Assembly (NCBI RefSeq): GCF_035920365.1
Contig: NZ_CP109150.1
Coordinates: forward strand, 5,828,001-5,892,000
Direction of reading: 5' to 3'
From: Micromonospora sp. NBC_01740
GTDB lineage: Bacteria; Actinomycetota; Actinomycetes; Mycobacteriales; Micromonosporaceae
Length of the DNA: 64,000 nucleotides
Shown here: one piece after another, positions 26,923 through 36,500 of the stretch
Numbering within the stretch: position 1 is the first letter of the stretch
How the letters are laid out: every line of letters begins with the position of its first letter
Translations under genes and position numbers: made by a program
Notes under the pieces: model-generated
The model's input: only the letters and a program-made list of their open reading frames with translations
Database searches by the model: none
What the model was told of the DNA's origin: nothing

Positions 26923-28227
26923 ATGAGCGACCCCAAGGCACTGCTGCTGGACAGCGTCCGCAAGTACCACCAGGAGGTCCAGGAGGAGCGGCCGTTCGTC
27001 CCGGGCGAGACCGAGATCTGGCCCTCGGGCGCGGTGCTGGGCGCCGAGGAGCGGGTGGCGCTGGTCGAGGCCGCGCTGGACCTGCGCATCGCGTCCGGGC
27101 AGAACGCCCGCCGGTTCGAGTCGGCCTTCGCCCGCAAGCTGCGGGTCCGCAAGGCGCACCTGTGCAACTCCGGCTCCTCGGCCAACCTGCTGGCGGTCTC
27201 GGCGCTCACCTCCGCCCAGCTCGGCGACCGGCGGCTGCGCCGCGGCGACGAGGTGATCACGGTGGCGGCCGGGTTCCCCACCACGGTCAACCCGATCCTG
27301 CAGAACGGGCTGGTGCCGGTCTTCGTCGACATCGAGCTGGGCACCTACAACGCCACCGTCGAGCGGGTGGCCGCCGCGATCGGCCCGAAGACCAGGGCCA
27401 TCATCCTGGCCCACGCGGTGGGCAACCCGTTCGCGGTCGCCGAGATGGCGCAGCTCGCCAAGGAGCACGACCTGTTCCTCATCGAGGACAACTGCGACGC
27501 GGTCGGTTCCTTCTACGACGGCCGGCCCACCGGCAGCTTCGGCGACCTGGCCTCGGCGAGCTTCTATCCCGCGCACCACATGACGATGGGCGAGGGCGGG
27601 TGCGTGGTCACCAACAACCTGGCCCTGGCCCGGATCGTGGAGTCGCTGCGCGACTGGGGCCGGGACTGCTGGTGCGACCCGGGCAAGAGCAACACCTGCA
27701 TGAAGCGGTTCGAGCACCAGCTGGGCACCCTCCCGGAGGGCTACGACCACAAGTACATCTACTCGCACGTCGGGTACAACCTGAAGACCACCGACCTGCA
27801 GGCCGCCCTGGGGTTGGCCCAGCTGGCCCGGGTCGACGAGTTCTGCGCCGCCCGGCGGCACAACTGGCGGCGCCTGCGCGAGGGCCTGGACGGGGTGCCG
27901 CACCTGCTGCTGCCCCACGCCACGCCGCGCAGCGACCCGAGCTGGTACGGCTTCGTGATCACCGTGGAGCCGGGGGCGCCGTTCGACGTGCCCGAGCTGG
28001 TGGGCTTCCTGGAGGACCGCAAGATCGGCACGCGGCGGCTGTTCGCGGGCAACCTGACCCGCCACCCCGCGTACGCCGACCAGCAGTACCGGGTGGTCGG
28101 CGAGCTGACCAACAGCGACATCGTGACCAGCCAGACCTTCCACGTCGGGGTCTTCCCCGGGCTCACCGACGAGATGATCGACTACGTCGTCTCGTCCATC
28201 CGGGAGTTCGTCAAGACCTACGGCTGA
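26923..28227 (+). CDS. PLP-dependent NDP-sugar 3,4-dehydratase (E1/RfbH/SpnQ type)
   Basis: This 434-aa DegT-fold protein has His218 in SFYPAHHMTMGEGG in place of the Schiff-base Lys, the hallmark of the C3-dehydratase E1 group. The Cys-rich stretch CWCDPGKSNTCMKRF near residue 247, which ligates a [2Fe-2S] cluster in E1, is also present. Such enzymes remove the C3 hydroxyl from a 4-ketosugar nucleotide, using reducing equivalents from a separate reductase. No dedicated reductase is visible, so a host ferredoxin or flavodoxin system would be needed, as for SpnQ. In a glucuronate-derived pathway its substrate would be an NDP-4-ketopentose, which is unusual. Confidence 0.9.
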   Translation: MSDPKALLLDSVRKYHQEVQEERPFVPGETEIWPSGAVLGAEERVALVEAALDLRIASGQNARRFESAFARKLRVRKAHLCNSGSSANLLAVSALTSAQLGDRRLRRGDEVITVAAGFPTTVNPILQNGLVPVFVDIELGTYNATVERVAAAIGPKTRAIILAHAVGNPFAVAEMAQLAKEHDLFLIEDNCDAVGSFYDGRPTGSFGDLASASFYPAHHMTMGEGGCVVTNNLALARIVESLRDWGRDCWCDPGKSNTCMKRFEHQLGTLPEGYDHKYIYSHVGYNLKTTDLQAALGLAQLARVDEFCAARRHNWRRLREGLDGVPHLLLPHATPRSDPSWYGFVITVEPGAPFDVPELVGFLEDRKIGTRRLFAGNLTRHPAYADQQYRVVGELTNSDIVTSQTFHVGVFPGLTDEMIDYVVSSIREFVKTYG

Positions 28228-28277
28228 CCGGCGGGATCCCGCCCTGGGACCCGGCAGCTTCCCTGATTGGAGCACAG

Positions 28278-29624
28278 ATGGGCGTTCTGTCCGACCGACG
28301 AGATCCTCGGGTGGCGGTCGTCGGGCTCGGCTACGTCGGGTCCTGCATCGCCGCGGTCCTGGCCGAACGGGGCCTGGACGTGGTGGGCGTGGACGTCGAC
28401 CCACACCTGGTCGACGAGTTGCGCGCCGGGCACTGCCGGTTCGAGGAGCCCGGCCTGCCGGAGCTGGTCCGCGCCGGCATCGAGGGCGGCCGGCTGCGGG
28501 TGTCCACCGACTACGCGGCGCTGGCGGAGACCGACGTCGTCCTCGTCACCGTCGGCACGCCGGTGCGCCGCGACGGCTCGCTCGCCGACGAGCAGCTCCG
28601 CGGCGCCTGCGTCGAGCTGGCCCGCCACCTGCGACCCGGCCAACTGGTCGTGATCAAGAGCACGGTCCCGCCGGGCACCACCCGGGACTTCGTCCTGCCG
28701 CTGCTGGAGCGCGGCGGGCTGAGCGGCGGGAAGGACTTCGGGATCGCCTTCACCCCGGAGCGGCTCGCCGAGGGCACCGCACTGCGGGAGTTGCGGACCT
28801 TTCCCATCGTCGCCGGCGGCCTGGACGCCGACAGCACCCGGGCGGCCGGCGGGTTCTGGCAGCGGGCGCTGGGGGTGGACGTGATCCCGGTGGACTCGCT
28901 GGAGGCGGCGGAGATCGTCAAGCTCGCCGACAACTGGTGGATCGACCTCAACATCGCGCTCGCCAACGAGCTGGCCAAGTTCAGCGCGCTGTTCGACGTC
29001 GACGTCCTGGACGTGATCGCCGCCGCCAACAGCATCCCGAAGGGCAAGAGCAACATCAACATCCTGCTGCCCAGCGTCGGGGTGGGCGGCTCCTGCCTGA
29101 CCAAGGACCCCTGGATGGTCTGGCACTCGGCCCGGGAGCGGGGCCTGGAGATCCTCACCGCGCCGGCCGGCCGGCAGGTGAACGCGGGGATGCCGGGTTA
29201 CACGGCGCGCCTGGTGCTGGACGAGCTGGCCGCGCTCGGCAGGTCGGCGGAGACGGCGACGGTGACCGTGCTGGGGTTGGCGTTCAAGAACGACACCGGC
29301 GACCTGCGGGCCACCCCGACGCTGCCGGCCGTCGCGGCCCTGCGCGAGGCCGGCTGCGAGGTCCGCCTGCACGATCCCCTGGTCGACCCGGACGAGGCGG
29401 AGAAGCTCTTCGGGCTGCGGCCGGTCGCCGACCTCGACGAGGCGGTGCGGGGCGCGGACTGCCTGGCCGTCCTGGCCCACCACCGGCGGTTCGCCGAGAT
29501 CGACTACGCCGCGCTGCCGGTGGCCCGGCCGTGCCTGGTGCTCGACGGGCGCGCGTACTTCCCGAAGGACAGGATCGCCGGGCTGCGGGCCGCCGGGTAC
29601 CACTACCGGGGGATCGGCCGGTGA
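28278..29624 (+). CDS. UDP/TDP-glucose 6-dehydrogenase (CalS8-like)
   Basis: This 448-aa protein has an N-terminal Rossmann motif GLGYVGSCIAAVLAERG near residue 16, VGTPV near 93, the catalytic Cys273 in GGSCLTKDP, and the C-terminal FKNDTGDLRATPTLP near 336. It oxidises C6 of NDP-glucose to a carboxylate in two NAD-dependent steps. The decarboxylase-like gene overlaps its stop (GTGA), which supports an NDP-glucose to NDP-glucuronate to NDP-pentose sequence as in calicheamicin aminopentose biosynthesis. All catalytic landmarks are present. Confidence 0.9.
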   Translation: MGVLSDRRDPRVAVVGLGYVGSCIAAVLAERGLDVVGVDVDPHLVDELRAGHCRFEEPGLPELVRAGIEGGRLRVSTDYAALAETDVVLVTVGTPVRRDGSLADEQLRGACVELARHLRPGQLVVIKSTVPPGTTRDFVLPLLERGGLSGGKDFGIAFTPERLAEGTALRELRTFPIVAGGLDADSTRAAGGFWQRALGVDVIPVDSLEAAEIVKLADNWWIDLNIALANELAKFSALFDVDVLDVIAAANSIPKGKSNINILLPSVGVGGSCLTKDPWMVWHSARERGLEILTAPAGRQVNAGMPGYTARLVLDELAALGRSAETATVTVLGLAFKNDTGDLRATPTLPAVAALREAGCEVRLHDPLVDPDEAEKLFGLRPVADLDEAVRGADCLAVLAHHRRFAEIDYAALPVARPCLVLDGRAYFPKDRIAGLRAAGYHYRGIGR

Positions 29625-30607
29625 GCGCGCGGGTGGTGGTGACCGGCGGGCACGGCTTCATCGGCGGTCACCTGGTGGACCGGTTGCTGGAGCGCGGCGA
29701 CGACGTCACCGTCTTCGACGGCCCGGCGCCGCCGGTGGGGCGCTCGCCGGCCGCGGCGCACGCCCGGCTGGTGGAGGGCGACGTGCGCGACCCGGGCCGG
29801 CTGGCCGAGGCGATCACCTCCGGGGTCGACGTCGTCTACCACCTGGCCGCCGTGGTGGGCGTCGACCAGTACCTGTCCCGCCCGCTGGACGTCGTCGACA
29901 TCAACTTCACCGGTACCCGCAACGTGCTGGACCTGGCCTGCCGGGCCGGCGCCCGCGTCGTGCTGGCCAGCACCAGCGAGGTCTTCGGCAAGAACCCGGC
30001 GGTGCCGTGGGCGGAGGAGGACGACCGGGTGCTCGGCGCGACGTCCGCCGACCGCTGGACGTACTCGTCGAGCAAGGCCCTCACCGAGCACCTCACGTAC
30101 GCCTTCGCCCGGCAGCACGGGCTGGCGGCCACCATCGTCCGCTACTTCAACGTCTACGGTCCCCGGCAGCGCCCGGCGTACCTGGTCAGCCGTTCCGTGC
30201 ACCGGGCGTTGAACGGGCGTCCGGTGGTGGTCTACGACCAGGGGCGGCAGACCCGCTGCTTCACCTTCGTCGACGACGCCGTCGCCGGTACGCTCGCCGC
30301 CGCCACCAGCCCGGCGGCGCTCGGCGAGTCGTTCAACATCGGCAGCATGGTGGAGAACACCATCGGCGAGGTGGCGGAGATGATCGGCACGCTCACCGGC
30401 ACCGCCGCGGTGACCGACGTGGACACCAGCCGGGCGCTGGGCAGTGCCTACGAGGACCTGGCCCGGCGGATCCCGGACACCACGAAGGCGCGCACGGTGC
30501 TGGGCTGGAAGTGCGAGGTGCCGTTGCGTACCGGCCTGGAGCGGACGGTGCACTGGGCCCGGGAGAACCCGTGGTGGTTGGCCCTGCCCGACACCGGCGC
30601 GAACTGA
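29621..30607 (+). CDS. Extended SDR, probable NDP-glucuronate decarboxylase/UXS-like (CalS9-like)
   Basis: This 328-aa protein starts at a GTG overlapping the dehydrogenase stop. It has GGHGFIGGHLVDRLLERG near residue 9, TSEVFGKNPAVPW near 113, the catalytic YSSSK, and RYFNVYGPRQRP near 175, all typical of UXS and NDP-sugar epimerases. Position directly after a glucose 6-dehydrogenase favours oxidative decarboxylation of NDP-glucuronate to a 4-ketopentose. A C4-epimerase is the alternative. It is the last gene of the sugar operon and is followed by a strong terminator. Confidence 0.82.
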   Translation: MSARVVVTGGHGFIGGHLVDRLLERGDDVTVFDGPAPPVGRSPAAAHARLVEGDVRDPGRLAEAITSGVDVVYHLAAVVGVDQYLSRPLDVVDINFTGTRNVLDLACRAGARVVLASTSEVFGKNPAVPWAEEDDRVLGATSADRWTYSSSKALTEHLTYAFARQHGLAATIVRYFNVYGPRQRPAYLVSRSVHRALNGRPVVVYDQGRQTRCFTFVDDAVAGTLAAATSPAALGESFNIGSMVENTIGEVAEMIGTLTGTAAVTDVDTSRALGSAYEDLARRIPDTTKARTVLGWKCEVPLRTGLERTVHWARENPWWLALPDTGAN

Positions 30608-30621
30608 CGTCCCGACACCGA

Positions 30622-30655
30622 GGCGCCGCCCGACCCGCCGGGGTCGGGCGGCGCC
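30622..30655 (+). terminator. Terminator of the sugar operon
   Basis: GGCGCCGCCCGACCC (30622-30636) pairs perfectly with 30641-30655 around GCCG, 14 bases after the stop. The 15-bp stem is continuous. Confidence 0.8.
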
Positions 30656-30756
30656 GTCGTGCGTGCACCCGGTCCGCCGGCACCGCCGACGGGGGACGCG
30701 GGTCCCGCCAGGCGACCCGCGACAGCTCCGGGTGCCGCTCGGACGTACGCGAACGG

Positions 30757-30794
30757 CGTGCGGCCGGGGTGGACTGCTCCACCCCGGCCGCACG
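30757..30794 (-). terminator. Terminator of the convergent MFS gene
   Basis: A perfect 17-bp stem (30757-30773 with 30778-30794) closes on a four-base loop CTGC, 20 bp beyond the stop of the minus-strand MFS gene. Confidence 0.75.
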
Positions 30795-30814
30795 GTCGCG
30801 CCGCGACCGACCCG

Positions 30815-32416
30815 TCAGCGCCGGGCCGACGCGGGCGTCTCGTCGGTGCCGCCGGCCGGGACCGCCGGGGCATCGACGACCGGTTCCTCGGCCGCCGGGC
30901 GTACTCGGCGCAGCAGCAGCGCCGAGGCCACGGCCGCGATCACCGCGATCACCGCGCTGACCAACCCGGCCACGTTGAACCCGCTGGTGAACGCCGCCCT
31001 GGCGGCCTCGAGCAGGGCGCTCCCGGTCTGCTCGGAGAGCTGCCCGGTCACCGCGCTCGCGCCGGCCAGCGAGTCGCCGGCCGCCTCCCTGACCTGCGCG
31101 GGCAGGTCGGCGGGGAGGGCCGGGGCGATCTCGCTGCGGTAGACGGCGGTGCCGACGCTGCCCAGCACCGCGACGCCGAGCGCCACCCCCAGCTCGGTGC
31201 TCGTCTCCGACATCGACGACGCCGAGCCGGCACGTTCGGGCGGCGCCGCCCCGATGATCAGGTCCGTGCCCAGCACGGCACCGGGACCGAAGCCGAGATA
31301 GACGATCACCAGACCGGTCACCGCGAGGCCGAGCCCACCGGCGGTGCCCACCTGGCTCAGCAGCGCGAAGCCGACCGCGGCGATCGCCATGCCGCCGGCG
31401 ACCACGTAGCCCGGGGCGAACTTCTGCGCGATCATCGGCGCCAGCATCGAACCGACCAGCATGGACACCGCGTACGGCAGCATCCAGAGCCCGGCCCGCA
31501 GCGGGGAGAGGCCCTCGACCAGCTGGGCGTACTGGGCGAAGAGCAGCGCGATGCCACCGATGGTCGACCCGCCGAGCAGCATGATGCCCAGGGCCGCGCT
31601 GAAGGTCCGGTTGGCGAACAGCCGCACCTCGAGCAGCGGGTTGGTGAGGCGGCGCTGCCGCGCCACGAAGATCACGCCCACCACCACACCGACGACCATG
31701 GCCAGGATGGGCCGGACGCCGAAGCCGTCCTTCGCCAGCTCCTTGAGGCCGTAGACGAAAGGCAGGATGGTGGCCAGCGACAGCACCACGCTGAACAGGT
31801 CGAGCCGCCCTGCCTCCGGGTTGCGGTACTCGGGCAGCAGCAGCGGCGCGGCCACCAGCAGCACGACCATCACCGGTACGCCCAGCAGGAAGACCCCGCC
31901 CCACCAGAACGACTCGAGCAGCACGCCGCCGACCAGCGGTCCGATGATCGCGCCGATCATGAAGCAGCTCATCCAGAGGCCGATGGCCATGGTGCGCTGC
32001 TGCGCGTTGCGGAACATGTTGCTGATCAGCGACAGCGTGGAGGGCATCAGGGTCGCCCCGGCCACGCCCAGCAGCGCCCGGGTGGCGATCAACATCTCGG
32101 CGCTGCTCGAGTAGGCGGCGATCACCGACGCCACGCCGAAGGCCGCCGCGCCGATCATGAGCAGCCGGCGGCGGCCGATCCGGTCACCGAGGGTCCCCAT
32201 GGTCACCAGGAATCCGGCGATCATGAAGCCGTAGATGTCCATGATCCAGAGCAGCTGGGCGGCGTCCGGCGCCAGGTCGGCGCTCAGCTGCGGTAGCGCC
32301 AGGTAGAGCACGTTGAGATCCAGCGACAGCAGCAGGGTGGGCAGCGTGAGCACGGCCAGGCCGATCCACTCGCGCCGGCCCGCTCTCGGTTCCGCCTCGC
32401 TCGCGTTCACATCCAT
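30815..32416 (-). CDS. DHA2-family MFS efflux pump 2
   Basis: This 533-aa protein has about 14 predicted helices, with LDLNVLYLALPQLSADL at the start, GDRIGRRRLLMIG near residue 85, and IGPLVGGVLLESFWWGGVF in helix 5. It resembles SmvA/QacA-type multidrug exporters. AAGGACC precedes the ATG. It probably forms a unit with the DUF899 gene upstream, with a 30-bp gap. Together with the pump at 14125-15894 it gives the locus two export routes. Self-resistance is likely but not shown. Confidence 0.9.
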   Translation of the reverse strand: MDVNASEAEPRAGRREWIGLAVLTLPTLLLSLDLNVLYLALPQLSADLAPDAAQLLWIMDIYGFMIAGFLVTMGTLGDRIGRRRLLMIGAAAFGVASVIAAYSSSAEMLIATRALLGVAGATLMPSTLSLISNMFRNAQQRTMAIGLWMSCFMIGAIIGPLVGGVLLESFWWGGVFLLGVPVMVVLLVAAPLLLPEYRNPEAGRLDLFSVVLSLATILPFVYGLKELAKDGFGVRPILAMVVGVVVGVIFVARQRRLTNPLLEVRLFANRTFSAALGIMLLGGSTIGGIALLFAQYAQLVEGLSPLRAGLWMLPYAVSMLVGSMLAPMIAQKFAPGYVVAGGMAIAAVGFALLSQVGTAGGLGLAVTGLVIVYLGFGPGAVLGTDLIIGAAPPERAGSASSMSETSTELGVALGVAVLGSVGTAVYRSEIAPALPADLPAQVREAAGDSLAGASAVTGQLSEQTGSALLEAARAAFTSGFNVAGLVSAVIAVIAAVASALLLRRVRPAAEEPVVDAPAVPAGGTDETPASARR

Positions 32417-32446
32417 CGTGGTCCTTCCTCCGTATCGGTGCGGCGC

Positions 32447-33115
32447 CTAGTTGTCGTACTCGTCGTGCAGCCGCCACCAGCCGTACGGCTCCTCCTGCGG
32501 GCGTCCGTCCGGGGTGTCCTCCCAGGTCTCCTGGCGGCCGAGCGGGGTGAGGTCGAGCAGCGTCCAGTTGCTGCCGAGCGCCTCGACGCCCCGCTCCGAG
32601 GTGAAGTAGGTGCGGTACACCTCGTCGCCGTCGCGCAGGAAGACGCTCAGCCCGAACGCCTCCCCCGCCTTCGTGGTGAGCCCGAGGTCGGTGTTGAAGT
32701 CGGTGCCGTGGGACGAGTACCAGGGCAGCGTCCAGCCCATCCGCTCCTTGAGCGGGGTGATCTCCGCCAGCGGCGCCCGGGAGATCAGCGCCAGGGTGGT
32801 GTCCCGGGCGTTCAGGTGGGCGGGGTGGCCGAGGTTGTCGACGAACATCGAGCACCCCTCGCAGTAGTGCGACTCGCCCGGCCTGAGCATGAAGTGGTAG
32901 ACGATCAGCTGACGCCGACCGTCGAAGATGTCGGCGAGGTTGGCCTTGCCGCCCGGGCCCTCGAAGACGTATTCCTTGTGGATCCGTGTCATGGGCTGCC
33001 TGCGGCGCTCCGCGGCCAGCGCGTCCCGGGCCCGGGTCGCCTCCTTCTCCTTGGCGAGCAGCCGCTCCCGGGCGGTGTCCCATTCCGACTGCGACACGAT
33101 CGTCGGCAGGTTCAT
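32447..33115 (-). CDS. DUF899 thioredoxin-fold protein
   Basis: This 222-aa protein shows the DUF899 layout: KEKEATRARDALAAERRRQPM near residue 22, EYVFEGPGGKANLADIF near 50, and YHFMLRPGESHYCEGCSMFVDNL with a CxxC near 75. It ends WWRLHDEYDN. The family has a thioredoxin-like fold and unproven function. It starts at an ATG with GGAGAGACAGC upstream and precedes the MFS pump in the same direction. A redox or stress role beside an exporter is plausible. Confidence 0.85.
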   Translation of the reverse strand: MNLPTIVSQSEWDTARERLLAKEKEATRARDALAAERRRQPMTRIHKEYVFEGPGGKANLADIFDGRRQLIVYHFMLRPGESHYCEGCSMFVDNLGHPAHLNARDTTLALISRAPLAEITPLKERMGWTLPWYSSHGTDFNTDLGLTTKAGEAFGLSVFLRDGDEVYRTYFTSERGVEALGSNWTLLDLTPLGRQETWEDTPDGRPQEEPYGWWRLHDEYDN

Positions 33116-33504
33116 GCTGTCTCTCCATTCGTGGTCACGGACGCCCCCTGCCGGGAGCGGTGGCGACGGGCGCGGGCGCTCCGGCGTACCGGAGGGGGCG
33201 CGGGCCGTCGCACGGCACGGACGCCGACCGACGCCCTGGGCACGCTCCCGCGCCGGTGTCGCCCGCCCTCCGGCCGGCTCGTTGGCGGTCGACCTGGATC
33301 TGCCGGCCCGGGACGCGCACGCGGTCGCACCATGACATCCGGTGGGCCTCCCTCGCCTCGCCGGGCCGGATCCGTCGCCGGTCCCACTCTGCCGCCCACC
33401 GCTCCCGGTCCACTCCCGGTCTTCTCCCGGTGCGCTCCCGGTCGCCGCGCCGCCGCGCCGCGCCGTGACCGCGCGTCGTCGGTGCGCTGCGCTACGGTGA
33501 CGCC
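33116..33504. other. 389-bp divergent intergenic region
   Basis: No gene is seen. It separates the DUF899-MFS unit (minus) from the BTAD regulator (plus). It contains the four-fold 11-bp repeat at 33402-33442 and a -10-like TACGGT at 33493-33498, six bases before the regulator ATG. No Shine-Dalgarno sequence precedes that ATG, so a leaderless transcript is likely. Confidence 0.5.
33402..33442 (+). promoter_or_regulatory. Four direct repeats CTCCCGGT at exact 11-bp spacing (SARP-type box)
   Basis: CTCCCGGT occurs at 33402, 33413, 33424 and 33435, each 11 bp apart, 63-103 bp upstream of the BTAD regulator. SARP/BTAD-type activators bind heptamer direct repeats with one-helical-turn spacing, so this is a strong candidate site for the adjacent regulator or a related SARP. 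Confidence 0.65.
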
Positions 33505-36500
33505 ATGCGTTTCGGGCTCCTCGGTCCGTTGGCGGTCTGGACGACGGACGGCGCACCGGTCACCGTGCCCGATCTGAAGGTTCGTGTCCTGCTCGCCGAC
33601 CTGCTGGCGCACCAGGGCCGCCCCGTCCCCGTCGACCGGCTGGTCGAGGACCTGTGGGGCGAGCGCCGGCCGGCCAATCCCAGCGGGGCGCTACAGACCA
33701 AGGTCTGGCAGCTGCGGCGGGCGTTGAACGACGCGGAGGCCGGCGGCAGGGACGCGGTGGTGTCCCGACCGCCCGGATATCTGCTGCGCACCGCACCCGG
33801 GCAGACCGACGCAGACCGGTTCGGCGCGCTGGTCGAGCGGGCCACCGGCACGGCCGCCCCACCCGCCCGGGTCGCGCTGTTGGACGAGGCCCTGGCCCTG
33901 TGGCGTGGCCCGGTGCTGGCCGACTTCGCCGACGAGCCGTTCACCCGCCCGCTGGCCACCCGGCTGGAGGAGCAGCGCCTGGTGGCCGTCGAGGAGCGGG
34001 CCGAGGCCCGGCTGGTCCTCGGCGAGCACCAGCTGCTGGTCGGGGAGCTCGCCGACCTGGTGGCGCGGCACCCGTTCCGGGAACGGGCCCGCGCCCTGCA
34101 ACTGCGCGCCCTCTACCGGGCCGGGCGACAGGGCGAGGCGCTGGAGAGCTACGCCCGCTTCCGCCGGCAGCTCGCCGAGGAGCTGGGCCTGGACCCGGGC
34201 CCGGAGCTGGTGGCGCTGCACCGGGCGATCCTGGCGCACGACCCGGCGCTGCTCGCCGACCAGCTTGGCTCGGGCGACCGGAGCGGCCCGAGCGGTGCAA
34301 GCGACCAGGGCGACCAGGGCGATACAAGCGGCCAGGGCGGCGGGAGCGGCCCGAGGGATCCGCGCGGCGCCGAGCCGAGCGGCGCGGACGATCCGCTGGC
34401 CGCGCCACGCCCGGCAGGTGCGGGACGGGTGATGCCGAGGACCAACCTGCCCGCCCCGCTGACCCCGCTGGTCGGGCGCGCGGAGGCCGTGCGGCACGTC
34501 CACGACCTGCTGCGCGTCGAACGGCTGCTCACCCTCGTCGGTCCGGGCGGAGTGGGCAAGACCCGGCTGGCGGTCGAGGCGGCGCACCAGCTCGTCGAGG
34601 CGTACCCGGACGGGGTGTGGCTGGTCGAGCTGGCCTCGCTGCGCCCGGACGACCCCGCCGCGCTGGCCGGGTCGCTGCTGGCGGTGCTCGGCATCCGCGA
34701 GGCCACCGGGGCCGACCGTGGGCCGACGGGCGCCCCGGCCACCCCCGCCGACCGTCTCGTCGACGTGCTGGGCGGCCGGTCCCTGCTGCTGGTCCTGGAC
34801 AACTGCGAGCACGTCGTGGAGCCGGTCGCCGAGCTGGCCCAGCGGATGCTGCCGCACGCCCCGGGCGTACGCCTGCTGGCCACCAGCCAGGATCCGCTCG
34901 GCGTGGCGGGTGAGCGGGTCTGGCCGGTCCCCCCGTTGGAGCTGCCCGACCCGGAGGTCACCGAGCCCGAGGTGCTCGCCCGTTCCAGCGCGGTGCAGCT
35001 CTTCGTCGCCCGGGCCACCGCCGCCGCCCCCGGATTCGCCCTGGACGCGACCAACGCCCGTGACGTCGCCGAGCTGTGCCGCCGCCTCGACGCGGTGCCG
35101 CTCGCGCTGGAGCTGGCCGCGACCCGGGTACGCGCGCTGGGCGTGCACGGGCTGGTCACCCGGCTGGACGACCGGTTCCGGCTGCTCTCCGGCGGCCACC
35201 GGGGCGCCCCGCCGCGCCAGCAGACCCTGCGCGCGATGATCGACTGGAGCTGGGAGCTGCTTTCCGACCCGGAGCGGGTGGTGCTGCGGCGCCTCGCCGC
35301 GCACGCCGACGGCTGCACCCTGGAGGCCGCGGAGGCGGTCTGCGCCGACCCGGACCTGCCCGCCGACGAGGTGCTCGGGCTGCTCGTCCGGCTGGTCGAC
35401 CGCTCGCTGGTGGTGATGACCGAGGGCGCCGGTGAACCGCGCTACCGGCTGCTCGAGTCGGTCGCCGAGTACTGCCTGGCGCGGCTGCGCGCGGCCGACG
35501 AGGTGGCGGTGGTGCGCCGCCGCCACCGGCGCCACTACCTCGAGCTGGCGCGGCGGGCCGACGACGAACTGCGCGGGGCGGCGCAGCGGCGCTGGCTCGC
35601 GCGGCTGGACCAGGAGACGGCCAACCTGCGCCGCGCGCTCGACGGCGCGCTGGCCGACGACGACGCGGCCGGTGCGCTGGAGCTGGCGACCGCGCTGGCC
35701 TGGTACCGGTACCTGCGCGGCCGGCTGCGCGAGGCGCGCCGGTCGATCGAGGCGGCGCTCGCCGTGCCCGGTGCCGTGCCGACCTCGCTAAGGGCGGCGG
35801 CCACCTGCTGGCGGGCCGGGCTCGCCCTGCTGGAGGCCGGTGGCGACCACGCCCCGCTGGTGGCCCCGGCGTTGGCGGGCTGGCCGCCGGACGAGGACCC
35901 GGCGGGGCGGGCCCGGGCCACCTGCTTCCTCGGCCTCGCGCTGCTCAACACGGGGGACGTAACGACCAGCCAGGAGCTGGTCGACGACGCGCTGGCGCAG
36001 TTCGAGATGCTCGGCGACCGGTGGGGGGTGGCGACGGCGCTGAGCCTGCGGGCCGGGCACGCGCAGTCCCGGGGCGACCTGGAGGCGGCCAGCCGGGACA
36101 GCGCGCGCAGCGTGGCGCTCTTTCGCGAGTTGGGCGACCGGTGGGGCCAGCTCCAGGCGTCCTTCGCGCTGACCACGCGGGCGGAGGCGACCGGCGACTA
36201 CCCGGAGGCGGCCAGGCTGCACCGGGAGGGCCTGCGGATGGCCGAGGAACTCGGGCTGTGGCTGGAGGCCTCCGACCGGCTCTCCGGCCTGGGCCGCATC
36301 GCGCTGCTCAGCGGCGACTACGACCGGGCCCGGGAGTTCCACGAGCGGGCGCTGCGGCTGGCCGCCGAACAGAACTTCAAGCCCGGGGAGCTGTACGCGC
36401 AGATCGGCCTCGGGCTCGGGGCCCGCCGCGAGGGCCGGCTGGACGCCGCCGAGGAGCTGCTGCGCGGCGTCCTGGCGTGGACCCGCCAGCCGGGCCTGGA

